A stretch of 64,000 bases of DNA from Morganella morganii (GCF_019402645.1 NZ_VKKS01000001.1:756560-820559); one strand, 5' to 3'; numbered from the stretch's first letter, positions 29,044 to 39,507 are shown. The notes: generated by a model from the sequence alone, not told the origin. Numbers and translations: made by a program.

Positions 29044-30329
29044 AACACGGCAAAGCCAATCTGACTGAAACAGAAGAGTCTGTCAGCCTCAGCAAACGAA
29101 ATACCCTGAAATGGCTGGGGGCAGGTAGTGTCCTGTTATCCGGCGGATTGCCTGCCTTTTCTGCGGTTGCAGCACCGGCGGCGTGTGATAACAGTGCGCG
29201 GCTGAGGGAAATTCCGTTTCGGGGTAAACACCAGGCCGGGGTTATCACGCCGGAGCAGAAAGAAGCCATTTTTCTGTCACTGAATCTGACCGTCAAAACA
29301 CTGGATGAAATTGAAGATGTTTTCCGGCGGCTGACCGGCTGTATTGCGGAACTGACACGCAACCGGCAGGCTGCAGCACCGGGGGATGACAGAATGCCGC
29401 CTGCGGAATCCGGTATTCTCGGTACGGCACTGACGGCAGATGCGCTGACAGTGACCGTTTCTCTCGGCCACTCCCTGTTTGATGAGCGTTTCGGCTTATT
29501 TCCTCTGAAACCGCAGAAATTCACGGCCATGACAGCATTTCCGAACGACCGGCTTGATCCGGCCTGGTGTGGCGGGGACATCCTGCTGCAATTTTGTGCC
29601 AACAGTCGTGAAACCGTGATTTATGCATTACGTGAAGTGTTGCGCCGTCTTTCCGGCCGGGTGGCGCCGTTATGGAAAATAGACGGCTTTTTGCCCGCCC
29701 GGGATATTGAATGCCGTACCACGCCGGTTAATCTGTTTGGCTTTAAAGACGGTACCGGCAATGCGGATGCGGGAGATGATACCCTGATGAATGACCTTGT
29801 CTGGATCACAAGTCAGGAACCGGCCTGGGCGGAGAACGGCAGCTATCAGGCGGTGCGTCTTATCCGCTTTGAACTGGAATTCTGGGACAGAACACCTCTG
29901 GAAGACCAGGAAAATGATTTCGGCCGTCACAAAGCAAGTGGTGCGCCGATGGGAAAAGTGCATGAACATGACGATCCGGATTTTAAACAGGATCCGCATG
30001 GTGACCGGGTCTTGTTTGACTCTCACATGCGCCGCGCAGAACCCCGATCCACAGAGAGACATGTTGCCAGACTGCGCCGCCGCAGTTACAGCTATTCACT
30101 GGGGCTGACCCCGTCAGGACAACTGGATATGGGGCTGGTGTTTATCTCATTCCAGAAGGATTTGAAAAAAGGCTTTATTGATACACAGAAACGGCTGAAC
30201 GGTGAACCGCTTGAGCGTTATATCAGACCATTCGGCGGAGGGTATTATCTGGTATTGCCGGGCATAACGTCTGAGAAAAGCTATCTGGGTGAAACATTGA
30301 TTGCTGCCGCGCGGGCACAGATCGGATAA
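29040..30329 (+). CDS. efeB: EfeB-like Dyp-type haem peroxidase
   Basis: 429 residues. The DyP signature GFKDGTGN carries the catalytic Asp; the haem-ligand His region follows, with DPHGDRVLFDSHMRRAEPRS. The signal sequence is Tat-like but has Lys-Arg rather than Arg-Arg (SLSKRNTLKWLGAGSVLLSG). It oxidises ferrous iron or haem-type substrates in the periplasm for the EfeUOB system. The start overlaps the efeO stop (ATGA). Confidence 0.92.
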   Translation: MKHGKANLTETEESVSLSKRNTLKWLGAGSVLLSGGLPAFSAVAAPAACDNSARLREIPFRGKHQAGVITPEQKEAIFLSLNLTVKTLDEIEDVFRRLTGCIAELTRNRQAAAPGDDRMPPAESGILGTALTADALTVTVSLGHSLFDERFGLFPLKPQKFTAMTAFPNDRLDPAWCGGDILLQFCANSRETVIYALREVLRRLSGRVAPLWKIDGFLPARDIECRTTPVNLFGFKDGTGNADAGDDTLMNDLVWITSQEPAWAENGSYQAVRLIRFELEFWDRTPLEDQENDFGRHKASGAPMGKVHEHDDPDFKQDPHGDRVLFDSHMRRAEPRSTERHVARLRRRSYSYSLGLTPSGQLDMGLVFISFQKDLKKGFIDTQKRLNGEPLERYIRPFGGGYYLVLPGITSEKSYLGETLIAAARAQIG

Positions 30330-30351
30330 GAGGATACCGGGTGGTATCCTC
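30330..30351 (+). terminator. Hairpin at the end of the iron operon
   Basis: GAGGATACC / GGTATCCTC, a 9-bp stem with a 4-nt loop, overlapping the last base of the efeB stop and convergent with the next SDR gene. The T-tract is poor. Confidence 0.6.
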
Positions 30352-30366
30352 ACTAACGTTATTTTA

Positions 30367-31122
30367 TCAGAGCAGCGCTTCCGGTGACTCCGGCAGAATC
30401 TGACCGCCGTCAATAATGATGGTCTGTCCGGTAATATATTTAGCTTCATCAGAGGCAAGAAATGCCGCTGCATAACCGATATCTTCCGGCTCTCCGAGTG
30501 TGTGCGCCGGAATGGTGGCGCGCATCTGATCCAGATACGTTTCGCCCTGAGCTTTCAGTCCTTCTGTCAGGATATTACCCGGCTGGACAGCGTTAATGGT
30601 GATCCCCAGTCGGGCATATTCCAGTGCGGCACTGCGCATAAAGCCGAGTTGTGCTGCTTTGCTCGCACCGTAATGGCTCCAGCCCGGAAAACCGGTTACC
30701 GGGCCGGTAATTGATGAGGTAATCACGATCCGGCCGTATTTCTGCTCCTCCATCACGCTCAGCGCGGCCTGAACCAGAAAAAACATCCCCTTCACATTCA
30801 CCTTTTGCATGGTATCCCAGTCCTGCTCTGTCATGGATTTTATGGTGCATTGCGGGAAAATACCGGTATTTGAGCAGAGGATATCCAGACGGCCATACTT
30901 TTCTCTGACTTCGCTGATAACGGCACGGCACCGGGACTGAAAGGTTACATCCAGAGCCATAAAGTCTGTGCCCAGTTCAGCGGCGGTTGCACGGCCGGTT
31001 TTTTCATCAATATCGGCGATAATAATGGTAGCACCGCCTTTTTTCAGGGCGGTTACGATGCCGCGGCCAATCCCTTTGGCGCCGCCGGAAACCACCGCGA
31101 TTTTACCTGTCAAGTCGAACAT
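30367..31122 (-). CDS. Short-chain dehydrogenase/reductase (SDR)
   Basis: 251 residues from the ATG at 31122 (AGGAG at 7 nt; an ATG two codons earlier sits too close to it). Cofactor loop GGAKGIGRG, an Asp after the second strand (IIIADIDEK) pointing to NAD(H), catalytic Ser in VITSSITGPV and Tyr-Lys in YGASKAA. The usual NNAG is SNTG. The C-terminal IIDGGQILPES resembles UcpA-type SDRs. The substrate is unknown. It converges with the iron operon and appears independent of it. Confidence 0.85.
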   Translation of the reverse strand: MFDLTGKIAVVSGGAKGIGRGIVTALKKGGATIIIADIDEKTGRATAAELGTDFMALDVTFQSRCRAVISEVREKYGRLDILCSNTGIFPQCTIKSMTEQDWDTMQKVNVKGMFFLVQAALSVMEEQKYGRIVITSSITGPVTGFPGWSHYGASKAAQLGFMRSAALEYARLGITINAVQPGNILTEGLKAQGETYLDQMRATIPAHTLGEPEDIGYAAAFLASDEAKYITGQTIIIDGGQILPESPEALL

Positions 31123-32453
31123 ATACATTCTCCTGTTTACCGGGGTTAACACTTAAGCCGTAAATCATTACAGCATGGCTGTCCCGGAATGCAATGGTAA
31201 AGCAGATGCGATTGATGAAGTATGAAGATTGTCACACAGGTTAGTGTCTGCCACGCGGGTAGTTAGTCGTAACAGATAATTGTGTCAATGGGGCAGAAAA
31301 CCATTCTTATGACTGAATCGGTTTTAGCAAAATAACATTTCCTCCCGTTTTAATGCTGTCCGGTAATGGATTTTCTCCACAGGCTGGTTGTTATTGTGGT
31401 AATCACAAAATCTATAATATTAATATTTTACGGAACAAAACTCTGTGTGAATTATTATAGTTGGTTTATGTTGATATTAGGAGCTATACCCACATGCGGA
31501 AACAGGCTATTTCCGTCCCGGGAGAAATAAAAAAGAATAAATCAGGCTATAAAAAAATATAAAGATATCGTTTTTTGATTATTAAATAGAGTATTTGTAA
31601 AATTAATCATCCGTACTATTTAGTTCCTGTTTAAAAACGGATGATAAATAAAATTGTCACAAATTTAATATATATTTAATTAATGTGGAGGCTGAAAAAA
31701 ACGCAGATTCAGGCTAAAAAAACAGCCGTTTAGCTGTTTCCTAAAGCGAACAGTTTTTCTGGGTATCAGGCAAAAAAACGTTACGATTTATGTCATGCAA
31801 ATGTAACATCCGAGCTTTAAATAGGAATTATTAACATATAAATAAATGATTTGGTGATTTTTTATCCGAATTTAGCCCGGGGCAGAACCCGGTGATAATC
31901 CGTACAGATAGGGTGAACATGTTGCGCTTCACTGCAAATCAAGGTTGTTATGGGCAAAAAACATACAAATGCATATTAAACAATGAGATAAATATTTTTT
32001 AGTGATTTATATCACAGTGTATTTTCAGGATTGTTAAAAAAATCAGGATATTTTGCTGTGAGATGGGACCTTGGTAAGATTAATTTTTGTCAAAATACAT
32101 GGCCTTTTTTACGTAGCGGGATCATTTGCACGTCTTTTTATGCAGTGATTTTTTTACAAATTCATAACTCAGATAACAAAAAAATGAAAACAGATCATCA
32201 CGTGCAGCGCCGCGTTAATTTAATTGCTTAAACTTAACAAATAAGCAACATTAAGTCATTTTCATTTAACTTGGAATGAAATATAAAACATTAAAAAAGA
32301 CAGAAAACCAAAAGAAATTTGGATTGGATCACACGTTGAGAAAGTTTTTCGGGAATATTTTAAAAATATGATTTGAAATACAGTTGTTTTTAAATTTGTC
32401 GGTATAGTTAGACTCAATTTTAATATATATAAAAAGATAGGACGAGGTTTGTC
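31123..32453. other. 1.3-kb AT-rich non-coding region upstream of tdcB
   Basis: No supported gene on either strand, although tdcA would be expected here in E. coli. It contains a CRP-like palindrome (32001-32016), a short hairpin AAACAGC / GCTGTTT at 31720-31739, and a compact GC-richer island around 31875-31955 with a CCGGG / CCCGG hairpin (31877-31892), which stands out from its surroundings. The length and composition suggest a nucleoid-protein-silenced regulatory region and a long leader. Confidence 0.6.
32001..32016. promoter_or_regulatory. CRP site upstream of tdcB
   Basis: AGTGA - 6 bp - TCACA matches 9 of the 10 core positions of the CRP consensus TGTGA-N6-TCACA. It lies about 440 bp before the tdcB ATG, so the promoter must be distant or looped. 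The tdc operon of E. coli is CRP-activated. Confidence 0.6.
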
Positions 32454-33440
32454 ATGATTACATACGATCTTCCGGTAACCATTAAAGATATCATTGATGC
32501 ACAAAAAACCATCAGAGGACATGTCTATAAAACGGGTATGCCGAAGTCCAACTATTTAAGTGAAAAGTGCAACGGCACAATCCACTTAAAATTTGAAAAC
32601 ATGCAGCGTACTGGTTCATTCAAACTCCGTGGCGCATTTAACAAGTTAAGTTCGCTGACACCAGAAGAAAGAGCACAGGGTATTGTTGCCTGTTCAGCAG
32701 GTAACCATGCTCAGGGTGTTTCTTTATCCTGCGCTATGTTAGGTATCAACGGCAAAGTTGTTATGCCTACCGGTGCACCAAAATCCAAAATTGCGGCAAC
32801 CTCAGATTACTCTGCTGAAGTTGTTCTGCACGGCAATAACTTCAACGACACTATTGCAAAAGCAAGAGAAATCATTGAGCAGGAAGGCCGTATCTTTATC
32901 CCGCCATACGATGATGAAAAAGTGATTGCAGGCCAGGGGACTATCGGTCTGGAAATCCTTGAAGATTTGTATGATGTCGATAACGTTATCGTGCCAATCG
33001 GTGGTGGCGGTCTGATCGCCGGTGTTGCCGTTGCTCTGAAATCCATCAACCCGACTATTAATGTGATCGGTGTCCAATCTGAAAACGTTCATGGTATGGA
33101 AGCATCATACCGTGCTGGTAAAATCACGACCCATCGTGATGCCGGCACTGTGGCAGATGGTTGTGATGTTTCGACTCCGGGCAGTATCACGTATGACATC
33201 GTGAAAGAGCTGGTTACAGACATCATTCTGGTAACAGAAGAAGAAATCCGCGAAAGTATGATTGCGTTAATTCAGCGCAACAAAGTAGTGACCGAAGGTG
33301 CCGGTGCACTGGCGTCTGCTGCGATCCTGAGCGGAAAACTGAAAAAATATATTGAACACAAGAAGACAGTCAGCATCATTTCCGGCGGGAACATTGACCT
33401 GACTCGTATCTCTGAAATTATTGGTACCCACGAAAAATAA
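32454..33440 (+). CDS. tdcB: Catabolic threonine dehydratase
   Basis: 328 residues (E. coli TdcB 329). The PLP lysine is in [13 protein letters not shown]; the phosphate loop is [22 protein letters not shown] is the substrate loop. It converts threonine to 2-oxobutyrate and ammonia; the family is AMP-activated and works without the C-terminal regulatory domain of IlvA. It lies 32 bp before tdcC, so the two form an uptake-plus-breakdown unit for threonine and serine. tdcA, tdcD and tdcE are absent here. Confidence 0.95.
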   Translation: MITYDLPVTIKDIIDAQKTIRGHVYKTGMPKSNYLSEKCNGTIHLKFENMQRTGSFKLRGAFNKLSSLTPEERAQGIVACSAGNHAQGVSLSCAMLGINGKVVMPTGAPKSKIAATSDYSAEVVLHGNNFNDTIAKAREIIEQEGRIFIPPYDDEKVIAGQGTIGLEILEDLYDVDNVIVPIGGGGLIAGVAVALKSINPTINVIGVQSENVHGMEASYRAGKITTHRDAGTVADGCDVSTPGSITYDIVKELVTDIILVTEEEIRESMIALIQRNKVVTEGAGALASAAILSGKLKKYIEHKKTVSIISGGNIDLTRISEIIGTHEK

Positions 33441-33472
33441 TATTTGCATAGTCTTTTAAAAGGAAAAGCAAC

Positions 33473-34801
33473 ATGAGTACTGACAAAACCCAGATTCCGG
33501 CTGAGTATAAAAGCTGGCGTAAATCGGACACGACCTGGACACTCGGTCTGTTCGGTACTGCTATAGGTGCAGGGGTACTATTCTTCCCGATCCGTGCCGG
33601 TTACGGTGGTCTGATCCCGATTCTGATCATGCTGGTTCTGGCATATCCGATTGCGTTCTTATGTCACCGTGCATTAGCACGTTTATGTCTGTCAGGCAGC
33701 AATCCGTCAGGCGATATCACAGAAACTGTTGAAGAGCATTTTGGTAAAGGCGGTGGTGTTGTTATCACTTTCCTGTACTTCTTCGCAATCTGTCCGCTGC
33801 TGTGGATTTACGGCGTAACTATCACCAATACCTTTATGGCATTCTGGGAACAGCAACTGGGTCTGATGCCGCTGAACCGTGGTGTGGTTGCTCTGGCTCT
33901 GTTGTTAGCCATGGCTATCATTATTTACTTCGGTAAAGATCTGATGGTCCGCGTAATGAGCTACCTGGTATTCCCGTTCATTGCCAGCCTGGTGCTGTTA
34001 TCTCTGGCTCTGATCCCTTACTGGAACTCAGCGGTATTTGAAAGCGTGAATGCAGACAGCTTCCAGCTGTTCGGCCACAGCGGTATCCTGGTAACAGTAT
34101 GGCTGGGTATTTCCATCATGGTGTTCTCTTTCAACTTCTCACCAATCGTATCTTCTTTCGTGGTATCAAAACGTGAAGAGTATGAAGCGGCGTGCGGTAA
34201 AGATTTCACTGAGCAGAAAGTTAACAAAATCATCTCCCGTGCCGGTTTACTGATGGTGGGTGTGGTTATGTTCTTCGCATTCAGCTGCCTGTTCGCGCTG
34301 TCTCCGGCTAACATGGCTGAAGCGAAAGAGATGAACGTTCCTGTTCTGACTTACCTGGCTTACCACTTCAACAACGTAGGTGGTGCTAACGGTACTCTGG
34401 CGTCTATCCTGGTCTGGGCTGCACCAATTATCGCACTGGTTGCAATCTTCAAATCTTTCTTCGGTCACTATCTGGGGACTCTGGAAGGTATGAACGGCCT
34501 GTTACTGAAATTTGCTTTCGGTGGCGACAAAAACAAAGTCAGCATTGGTAAACTGAACCTGATCTCCATGGTCTTCATCATGGGTTCTACCTGGGTTATC
34601 GCTTATCTCGACCCGAACATCCTGGATCTGATTGAAGCAATGGGTGCGCCAATCATCGCATCTCTGCTGTGCTTACTGCCAATGTATGCTGTTAACCGCG
34701 TACCGGCTCTGAGCAAATACAAAGGTCAGGCATCTAACTACTTCGTTACCATCATCGGTCTGCTGACCATCGGTAACATCGTATTCAAACTGATCGCGTA
34801 G
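33473..34801 (+). CDS. tdcC: Threonine/serine:proton symporter
   Basis: 442 residues (E. coli 443) with eleven membrane segments. [20 protein letters not shown] at the start is the hallmark of the STP branch of amino-acid permeases. It imports threonine and serine for TdcB. Its codon use is noticeably more optimal than its neighbours' (ctg, cgt and ggt dominate), suggesting high expression. An AAAAGGAAAAG site precedes the ATG and a strong terminator follows. Confidence 0.95.
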   Translation: MSTDKTQIPAEYKSWRKSDTTWTLGLFGTAIGAGVLFFPIRAGYGGLIPILIMLVLAYPIAFLCHRALARLCLSGSNPSGDITETVEEHFGKGGGVVITFLYFFAICPLLWIYGVTITNTFMAFWEQQLGLMPLNRGVVALALLLAMAIIIYFGKDLMVRVMSYLVFPFIASLVLLSLALIPYWNSAVFESVNADSFQLFGHSGILVTVWLGISIMVFSFNFSPIVSSFVVSKREEYEAACGKDFTEQKVNKIISRAGLLMVGVVMFFAFSCLFALSPANMAEAKEMNVPVLTYLAYHFNNVGGANGTLASILVWAAPIIALVAIFKSFFGHYLGTLEGMNGLLLKFAFGGDKNKVSIGKLNLISMVFIMGSTWVIAYLDPNILDLIEAMGAPIIASLLCLLPMYAVNRVPALSKYKGQASNYFVTIIGLLTIGNIVFKLIA

Positions 34802-34823
34802 TCTTACTGACAGTTAATGACAG

Positions 34824-34858
34824 AAAACCTGCACTCACCGGAGTGCAGGTTTTTTTTT
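34824..34858 (+). terminator. Terminator of tdcBC
   Basis: AAAACCTGCACTC / GAGTGCAGGTTTT, a 13-bp stem with a 4-nt loop, followed by a long T-run; 23 bp after the tdcC stop. It marks the end of a two-gene operon. Confidence 0.95.
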
Positions 34859-34948
34859 ACAGTGTAATCATGCCCCCGTATCCGGAATCAAATTCATGCT
34901 ATGGTAAAGAGATTATCCGGATAATAAATGGAATAAACAGGAGCCTGT

Positions 34949-35569
34949 ATGAATGTTATTGATGCCGTGCGCCAGCGCAGAGCAACCAAAAAATTTGATC
35001 CTGATTTTGTGATCCCGCTGAATGAGAAGAAAGCTCTGCTGTCACTGGCGATGGAAAATGCACCGAGTGCCTTTAACCTTCAGCACTGGCGCCCGCTGCT
35101 GGTGGAAGATCCTGCACAACGCCGTAATATCCGCAAAGTGGGCTGGGATCAGCCACAGATGACGGATGCTTCCATGCTGGTGATTTTGTGTGGTGATGTG
35201 GCAGCCTGGAGCTCCCGTACCCGTGAAATCTGGCATGATGCTGATCCGCTGGTGCGGGATTTTATGGTCAATGCGGTCGATAACTACTATCGAGGTAAAC
35301 CGGAAACTCAGCGTGATGAAATTATGCGCAGTGCCGGTATTTTTGCCCAGACTCTGATGCTGCTGGCAAAAGCACAGGGATATGACAGCTGCCCGATGGA
35401 TGGATTTGATTTTAATGCGGTGGCTGAGGTCATTGATTTACCGGAAAACTATGAAATCTGCCTGATGGTGGCAATCGGCAAATCCGCAGGCGAGCCTTAC
35501 CCGCGTACCGGCAAGCTGCCTTTTGACCAGTTGGTCAGCATTGACCGTTTTCATCCTGATATGCCGTAA
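34949..35569 (+). CDS. Nitroreductase family FMN protein
   Basis: 206 residues. The start VRQRRATKKFDPDFVIP has the FMN-binding Arg pair of the family; PSAFNLQHWRPLLVED is the Ser/Asn-Gln flavin loop; AKAQGYDSCPMDGFDFNAV and MVAIGKSAGEPYPRTGKLP close the site. These are cytoplasmic NAD(P)H-dependent flavoenzymes that reduce nitro or quinone compounds. Single-gene unit with AGGAG before the ATG. The physiological substrate is unknown. Confidence 0.88.
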   Translation: MNVIDAVRQRRATKKFDPDFVIPLNEKKALLSLAMENAPSAFNLQHWRPLLVEDPAQRRNIRKVGWDQPQMTDASMLVILCGDVAAWSSRTREIWHDADPLVRDFMVNAVDNYYRGKPETQRDEIMRSAGIFAQTLMLLAKAQGYDSCPMDGFDFNAVAEVIDLPENYEICLMVAIGKSAGEPYPRTGKLPFDQLVSIDRFHPDMP

Positions 35570-35786
35570 CATTGTCTGACTGCTTCCGGCTGTCATCATC
35601 CGGCGGCAGCCTTCTGTCACCTTTCTGTTTCTGTTGAATCATCACTGAAATCAATTTTTAATCATGAGATATATTTATAATATTCAGCCTGTTACCTGAA
35701 GAATTCCATCTTTATTAAATAACGGTTTAACCAGGGCTTGTATAATTTATTGGCAAATTTATTGAAAATTCAGAAAGGAGTTCTGT

Positions 35787-36476
35787 GTGATTTCAGTATT
35801 GGTGGCAAATGCGAATGAATTTTACCGTGCAGGGATTAGCGCTATTATCACGGCAACATCAGGTATGAAGATGGCGGGGGAAGTCAGAGACAGTAGCAGT
35901 GCTGTGCGCTGGTGCCGTGATAATCATGCCGATGTGGCGTTGCTTGATATCGGTTTTCCGGTGATGAGCGGTCTGGATGCCGCAAAGAAAATCACCCGTT
36001 ATTCCTCTGAAACCAAAGTGATTATCCTGACAGATGAACACAGCCTGATCTCGCCGTATAAAGTGATGAACAGCGGTGCGGCGGGGTATCTGTATCAGAG
36101 CAGTGACAGGGAGGACTTACTGCATGCCATCCGGATTATCAGCCGGGGTCAGCGCTATGTGGCGTCTGACATCGCCCAGCAGGCTATTCTTGACACCCGT
36201 CTGCATGCACATGACAGCAATCCGCTGGATAAACTGAGCCACCAGGAACGTCAGGTGATGGTAATGATAGCGCAGGGCATTAAAGTCACACAAATTGCCG
36301 ATAAAATGTGTCTCAGCAGCAAGACGGTGAACAGTTATAGATATAGAATATTTAATAAGCTGAATATTGATGGTGATATTAAACTTACCCATCTGGCACT
36401 GCGCTACGGCCTGATCCATATTGACAACGTGGTGCCGCCCGTACCTGCTGAAAGCAGCGGGCGCGATAACCGATGA
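35787..36476 (+). CDS. uvrY: UvrY/GacA-type response regulator with a degenerate receiver
   Basis: 229 residues from a GTG with AAGGAG at 6 nt. The output domain (LSHQERQVMVMIAQGIKVTQ onward, with LSSKTVNSYRYRIFNKLNI) is a close match to UvrY. In the receiver the phospho-acceptor Asp54 (ALLDIGFP) and Thr82 remain. The metal-binding acidic pair at 8-9 is Asn-Ala (VLVANANEFYRAG instead of VLLVDDHELVRAG), and the conserved Lys104 is Gln (GYLYQSSDR). Without these residues, normal phosphorylation by BarA should be poor. UvrY normally activates csrB/csrC. The place next to uvrC is conserved, so this is the orthologue. Confidence 0.9.
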   Translation: MISVLVANANEFYRAGISAIITATSGMKMAGEVRDSSSAVRWCRDNHADVALLDIGFPVMSGLDAAKKITRYSSETKVIILTDEHSLISPYKVMNSGAAGYLYQSSDREDLLHAIRIISRGQRYVASDIAQQAILDTRLHAHDSNPLDKLSHQERQVMVMIAQGIKVTQIADKMCLSSKTVNSYRYRIFNKLNIDGDIKLTHLALRYGLIHIDNVVPPVPAESSGRDNR

Positions 36477-36513
36477 CTGAATAAACGCCGAGAATAGAGA
36501 GTCTGTATCCCGT

Positions 36514-38361
36514 ATGGAAAAACCGGTTGTTACTGAATTCGATGCGAAAGCATTTTTAAAAACTGTGACCAGCCAGCCCGGTGTGTACCGGATGTATGAT
36601 GCTGAAGGCACAGTGATTTATGTCGGGAAAGCCAAAGACCTGAAAAAACGGCTTTCCAGCTATTTCCGCACTCAGGTTTCGGGTAAAAAAACCGAGCAAC
36701 TGGTTAAAAATATTGCTCAGATAGATGTCACAGTGACGCATACGGAAACGGAGGCGTTATTGCTGGAGCATACCTATATCAAAAAATATCAGCCGCGATA
36801 CAACGTGTTGTTGCGCGATGATAAATCCTATCCTTATATCTATCTGAGCAGCAATGACAAACACCCGCGGCTGGCTGTTCATCGCGGGGCCAAACATGCC
36901 AAAGGAGAATACTTCGGGCCGTTCCCGAACGCGTATGCTGTGCGGGAAACCCTGGCGCTGATGCAGAAACTGTTTCCCGTCCGTCAGTGTGAGGACAGCG
37001 TCTACCGCAACCGCTCCCGTCCGTGCCTGCAATATCAGATTGGCCGCTGTCTGGGGCCGTGTGTGAAGGGGCTGGTAAGTGATGAGGATTACGACAGGGA
37101 AGTGAACCTGGTCCGCTTATTTCTGGAAGGCAAAGATCAGCAGGTGCTGACAGAACTGGTGGAAAAAATGGAGCAGGCCAGTCAGGCACTGCGTTTTGAG
37201 GAAGCCGCACGTCTGCGGGATCAGATCCAGGCCGTCCGTGCCGTCACTGAAAAACAGTTTGTGACCGGAGCCGGTGACGACCTGGATGTTGCCGGTGTCT
37301 GTTTTGTCCCGGGTCTTGCCTGCATCCATGTCCTGTTTATCCGCAACGGCCGGGTGCAGGGAAGCCGCAGTTACTTCCCGAAAGTTCCGGCCGGTACTGA
37401 ACCGGATGAAATTGTACAAACCTTTATCGGTCAGTTTTATCTTCAGGGCAGTGAAAATCGTTCATTACCGGATGATATCCTGCTGGATTTTCCGTTACCG
37501 GAAAAGGACATTATGGAAGAAACGCTGTCTCAGTTTGCCGGACGACGGATCCTTATCCAGACGAAACCGCGCGGCGATCGTGCCCGCTATCTGAAGCTGG
37601 CACACACTAATGCGGTTACCGCACTGATGACAAAACGGGCGCAACAATCCACTATTGCCACCCGCATGAAAGCCCTGTCAGAACTGACCGGCATTAAAGC
37701 CATCAACCGCATGGAATGTTTTGATATCAGCCATACCATGGGGGATCAAACGGTGGCTTCCTGTGTGGTATTTGATAGCAACGGGCCGGTGAAATCGGAA
37801 TACCGCCGTTACAATATCACCGGCATCACGCCGGGAGATGACTATGCGGCGATGGATCAGGTACTGCACCGCCGTTATGGCAAACATATCGGCAATGAAA
37901 AAATTCCGGATATTATTTTTATCGACGGCGGCAAAGGTCAGCTCGGCAAAGCGATTGAGGCTTTTGACAGCCTGGAGGTGGACTGGGATAAAAACAGACC
38001 AAAACTCATCGGGGTGGCGAAGGGCAGTGATCGCAAAGCAGGGCTGGAAACGCTCTTTTTCGCCGCCTCCGGGGAAGGTATGGCACTGCCGCCGGATTCA
38101 CCGGCGCTGCATGTGATCCAGCATATCCGTGATGAATCTCACAACCATGCGATCACCGGCCACCGGCAGCGCAGAGCGAAAGTTAAAAATACCAGTGCGC
38201 TGGAATCGATAGAAGGGGTCGGGCCGAAACGGCGGCAGATGCTGCTCAAATACATGGGCGGGTTACAGCCGTTGCGTAATGCCGGTATCGATGAAATCGC
38301 CAAAGTACCGACGATATCTTATGCCCTGGCGGAAAAAATTTACCATGCGCTTAAGCATTAA
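36514..38361 (+). CDS. uvrC: Excinuclease ABC subunit C
   Basis: 615 residues. N-terminal GIY-YIG nuclease ([20 protein letters not shown]), a Cys-rich middle ([16 protein letters not shown]), UVR domain ([14 protein letters not shown]), the RNase-H-like 5' nuclease with [20 protein letters not shown], and C-terminal helix-hairpin-helix repeats ([20 protein letters not shown]). It makes both incisions in nucleotide excision repair. It follows uvrY by 37 bp, as in E. coli. Confidence 0.97.
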   Translation: MEKPVVTEFDAKAFLKTVTSQPGVYRMYDAEGTVIYVGKAKDLKKRLSSYFRTQVSGKKTEQLVKNIAQIDVTVTHTETEALLLEHTYIKKYQPRYNVLLRDDKSYPYIYLSSNDKHPRLAVHRGAKHAKGEYFGPFPNAYAVRETLALMQKLFPVRQCEDSVYRNRSRPCLQYQIGRCLGPCVKGLVSDEDYDREVNLVRLFLEGKDQQVLTELVEKMEQASQALRFEEAARLRDQIQAVRAVTEKQFVTGAGDDLDVAGVCFVPGLACIHVLFIRNGRVQGSRSYFPKVPAGTEPDEIVQTFIGQFYLQGSENRSLPDDILLDFPLPEKDIMEETLSQFAGRRILIQTKPRGDRARYLKLAHTNAVTALMTKRAQQSTIATRMKALSELTGIKAINRMECFDISHTMGDQTVASCVVFDSNGPVKSEYRRYNITGITPGDDYAAMDQVLHRRYGKHIGNEKIPDIIFIDGGKGQLGKAIEAFDSLEVDWDKNRPKLIGVAKGSDRKAGLETLFFAASGEGMALPPDSPALHVIQHIRDESHNHAITGHRQRRAKVKNTSALESIEGVGPKRRQMLLKYMGGLQPLRNAGIDEIAKVPTISYALAEKIYHALKH

Positions 38362-38569
38362 TAAACAAGGCTTATTTGTGCGGCCGGTGAGATAATTTTT
38401 TCAATAACAGCGGTGAGTTATCTGTAACTGTGGTAGTATAATGTCATCCGGTAGGATTGCGCAGAACCTGAAAATCACGCAACGTGCCCCGGAATCAGCG
38501 GGGCGGTAATATGTGCCGGCAGATGCGCAAGCGGCTTTTTCATCTGACTTATAAAATAATGGCTCCGTT

Positions 38570-39118
38570 ATGCGATTAAACATCCCTACATGGCTGACTC
38601 TGTTTCGCGTTATCCTGATACCGTTCTTTGTCCTCGCCTTCTATTTACCGTTCAGCTGGGCACCTGTTGTCAGCGCCGCTATTTTTGTCATTGCAGCGAT
38701 GACTGACTGGTTTGATGGCTTTCTTGCCCGCCGTTTAAAACAAACCACCCGTTTCGGGGCATTTCTGGATCCTGTTGCAGATAAAGTGATGGTGGCGACC
38801 GCACTGGTACTGGTAACTGAATACTATGCTGTCTGGTGGATAACACTGCCTGCTATTACAATGATTGCCCGCGAAATTATTATCTCATCACTGCGTGAAT
38901 GGATGGCCGAACTGGGCAAACGCAATAGTGTTGCGGTTTCCTGGATGGGCAAAGTAAAGACCACGGCACAAATGGTAGCGCTGGTGGGGCTTATCTGGCG
39001 GCCGAATGAGCTGACGGAAATCGCCGCTTTCATCCTTTTCTACATTGCAATGATTCTGACTTTCTGGTCTATGTTCCAATATTTACGCGCTGCATGGGCG
39101 GATTTGAGCGAAGCCTGA
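38570..39118 (+). CDS. pgsA: Phosphatidylglycerophosphate synthase
   Basis: 182 residues, the family length. The CDP-alcohol phosphotransferase motif is complete: [20 protein letters not shown] then LDPVADK. Four to five membrane segments. It joins CDP-diacylglycerol and glycerol-3-phosphate in the inner membrane to start phosphatidylglycerol synthesis. It lies between uvrC and the tRNA-Gly-Cys-Leu operon, the conserved order. Confidence 0.96.
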   Translation: MRLNIPTWLTLFRVILIPFFVLAFYLPFSWAPVVSAAIFVIAAMTDWFDGFLARRLKQTTRFGAFLDPVADKVMVATALVLVTEYYAVWWITLPAITMIAREIIISSLREWMAELGKRNSVAVSWMGKVKTTAQMVALVGLIWRPNELTEIAAFILFYIAMILTFWSMFQYLRAAWADLSEA

Positions 39119-39168
39119 TCGATGTGCTGTAAAAAACAGCGAACGATCATTTTTCATGAATTAAGCTG

Positions 39169-39196
39169 TTGACTCACAGCGTGAAATCAGTAGAAT
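39169..39196 (+). promoter_or_regulatory. Promoter of the tRNA-Gly-Cys-Leu operon
   Basis: TTGACT - 16 bp - TAGAAT, 64 bp upstream of tRNA-Gly. The -35 box context (GCTGTTGACTCA) resembles that of the Val-Lys operon in this window. Confidence 0.8.
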
Positions 39197-39260
39197 GCAA
39201 CGCATCCGAACGATACAGTGATTTACAAAAACAAATAAGTAAATCAGTGAGTTCAGAGAT

Positions 39261-39336
<76 letters not shown>

Positions 39337-39337
39337 G

Positions 39338-39411
39338 GGCGCGTTGGCAGAGTGGCCATGCAGCGGATTGCAAATCCGTGTACCTCGGTTCGACTCCGGG
39401 ACGCGCCTCCA
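39338..39411 (+). tRNA. cysT: tRNA-Cys (GCA)
   Basis: 74 nt with encoded CCA; anticodon loop TTGCAAA. It begins 1 bp after tRNA-Gly, so processing must separate them closely. Confidence 0.95.
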
Positions 39412-39417
39412 TATTCA

Positions 39418-39504
39418 GCCCAGATGGTGAAATCGGTAGACACAAGGGATTTAAAATCCCTCGGCCGCAAGGCTGTGCGGGTTCAAGTCCCGCTCTGGGC
39501 ACCA
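39418..39504 (+). tRNA. leuZ: tRNA-Leu (TAA)
   Basis: 87 nt class II tRNA with a long variable arm; anticodon loop TTTAAAA; encoded CCA. Its 3' end is the integration site of the following island and remains intact because the element carries the matching end. Confidence 0.96.
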
Positions 39505-39507
39505 TAT
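39486..39507 (+). other. attL of the leuZ island
   Basis: AGTCCCGCTCTGGGCACCAT at the tRNA-Leu 3' end is repeated imperfectly at 49128-49148 (AGTCCCGCTCTGG then CGCCATAT). A tyrosine integrase starts 165 bp downstream. Together they define the left end of a ~9.6-kb element. Confidence 0.8.

Noticed and set aside
32031-32231. A 66-codon frame in the tdcB leader
   Set aside because: It overlaps the CRP-site neighbourhood, lacks a ribosome-binding site, and its composition is that of AT-rich non-coding DNA.
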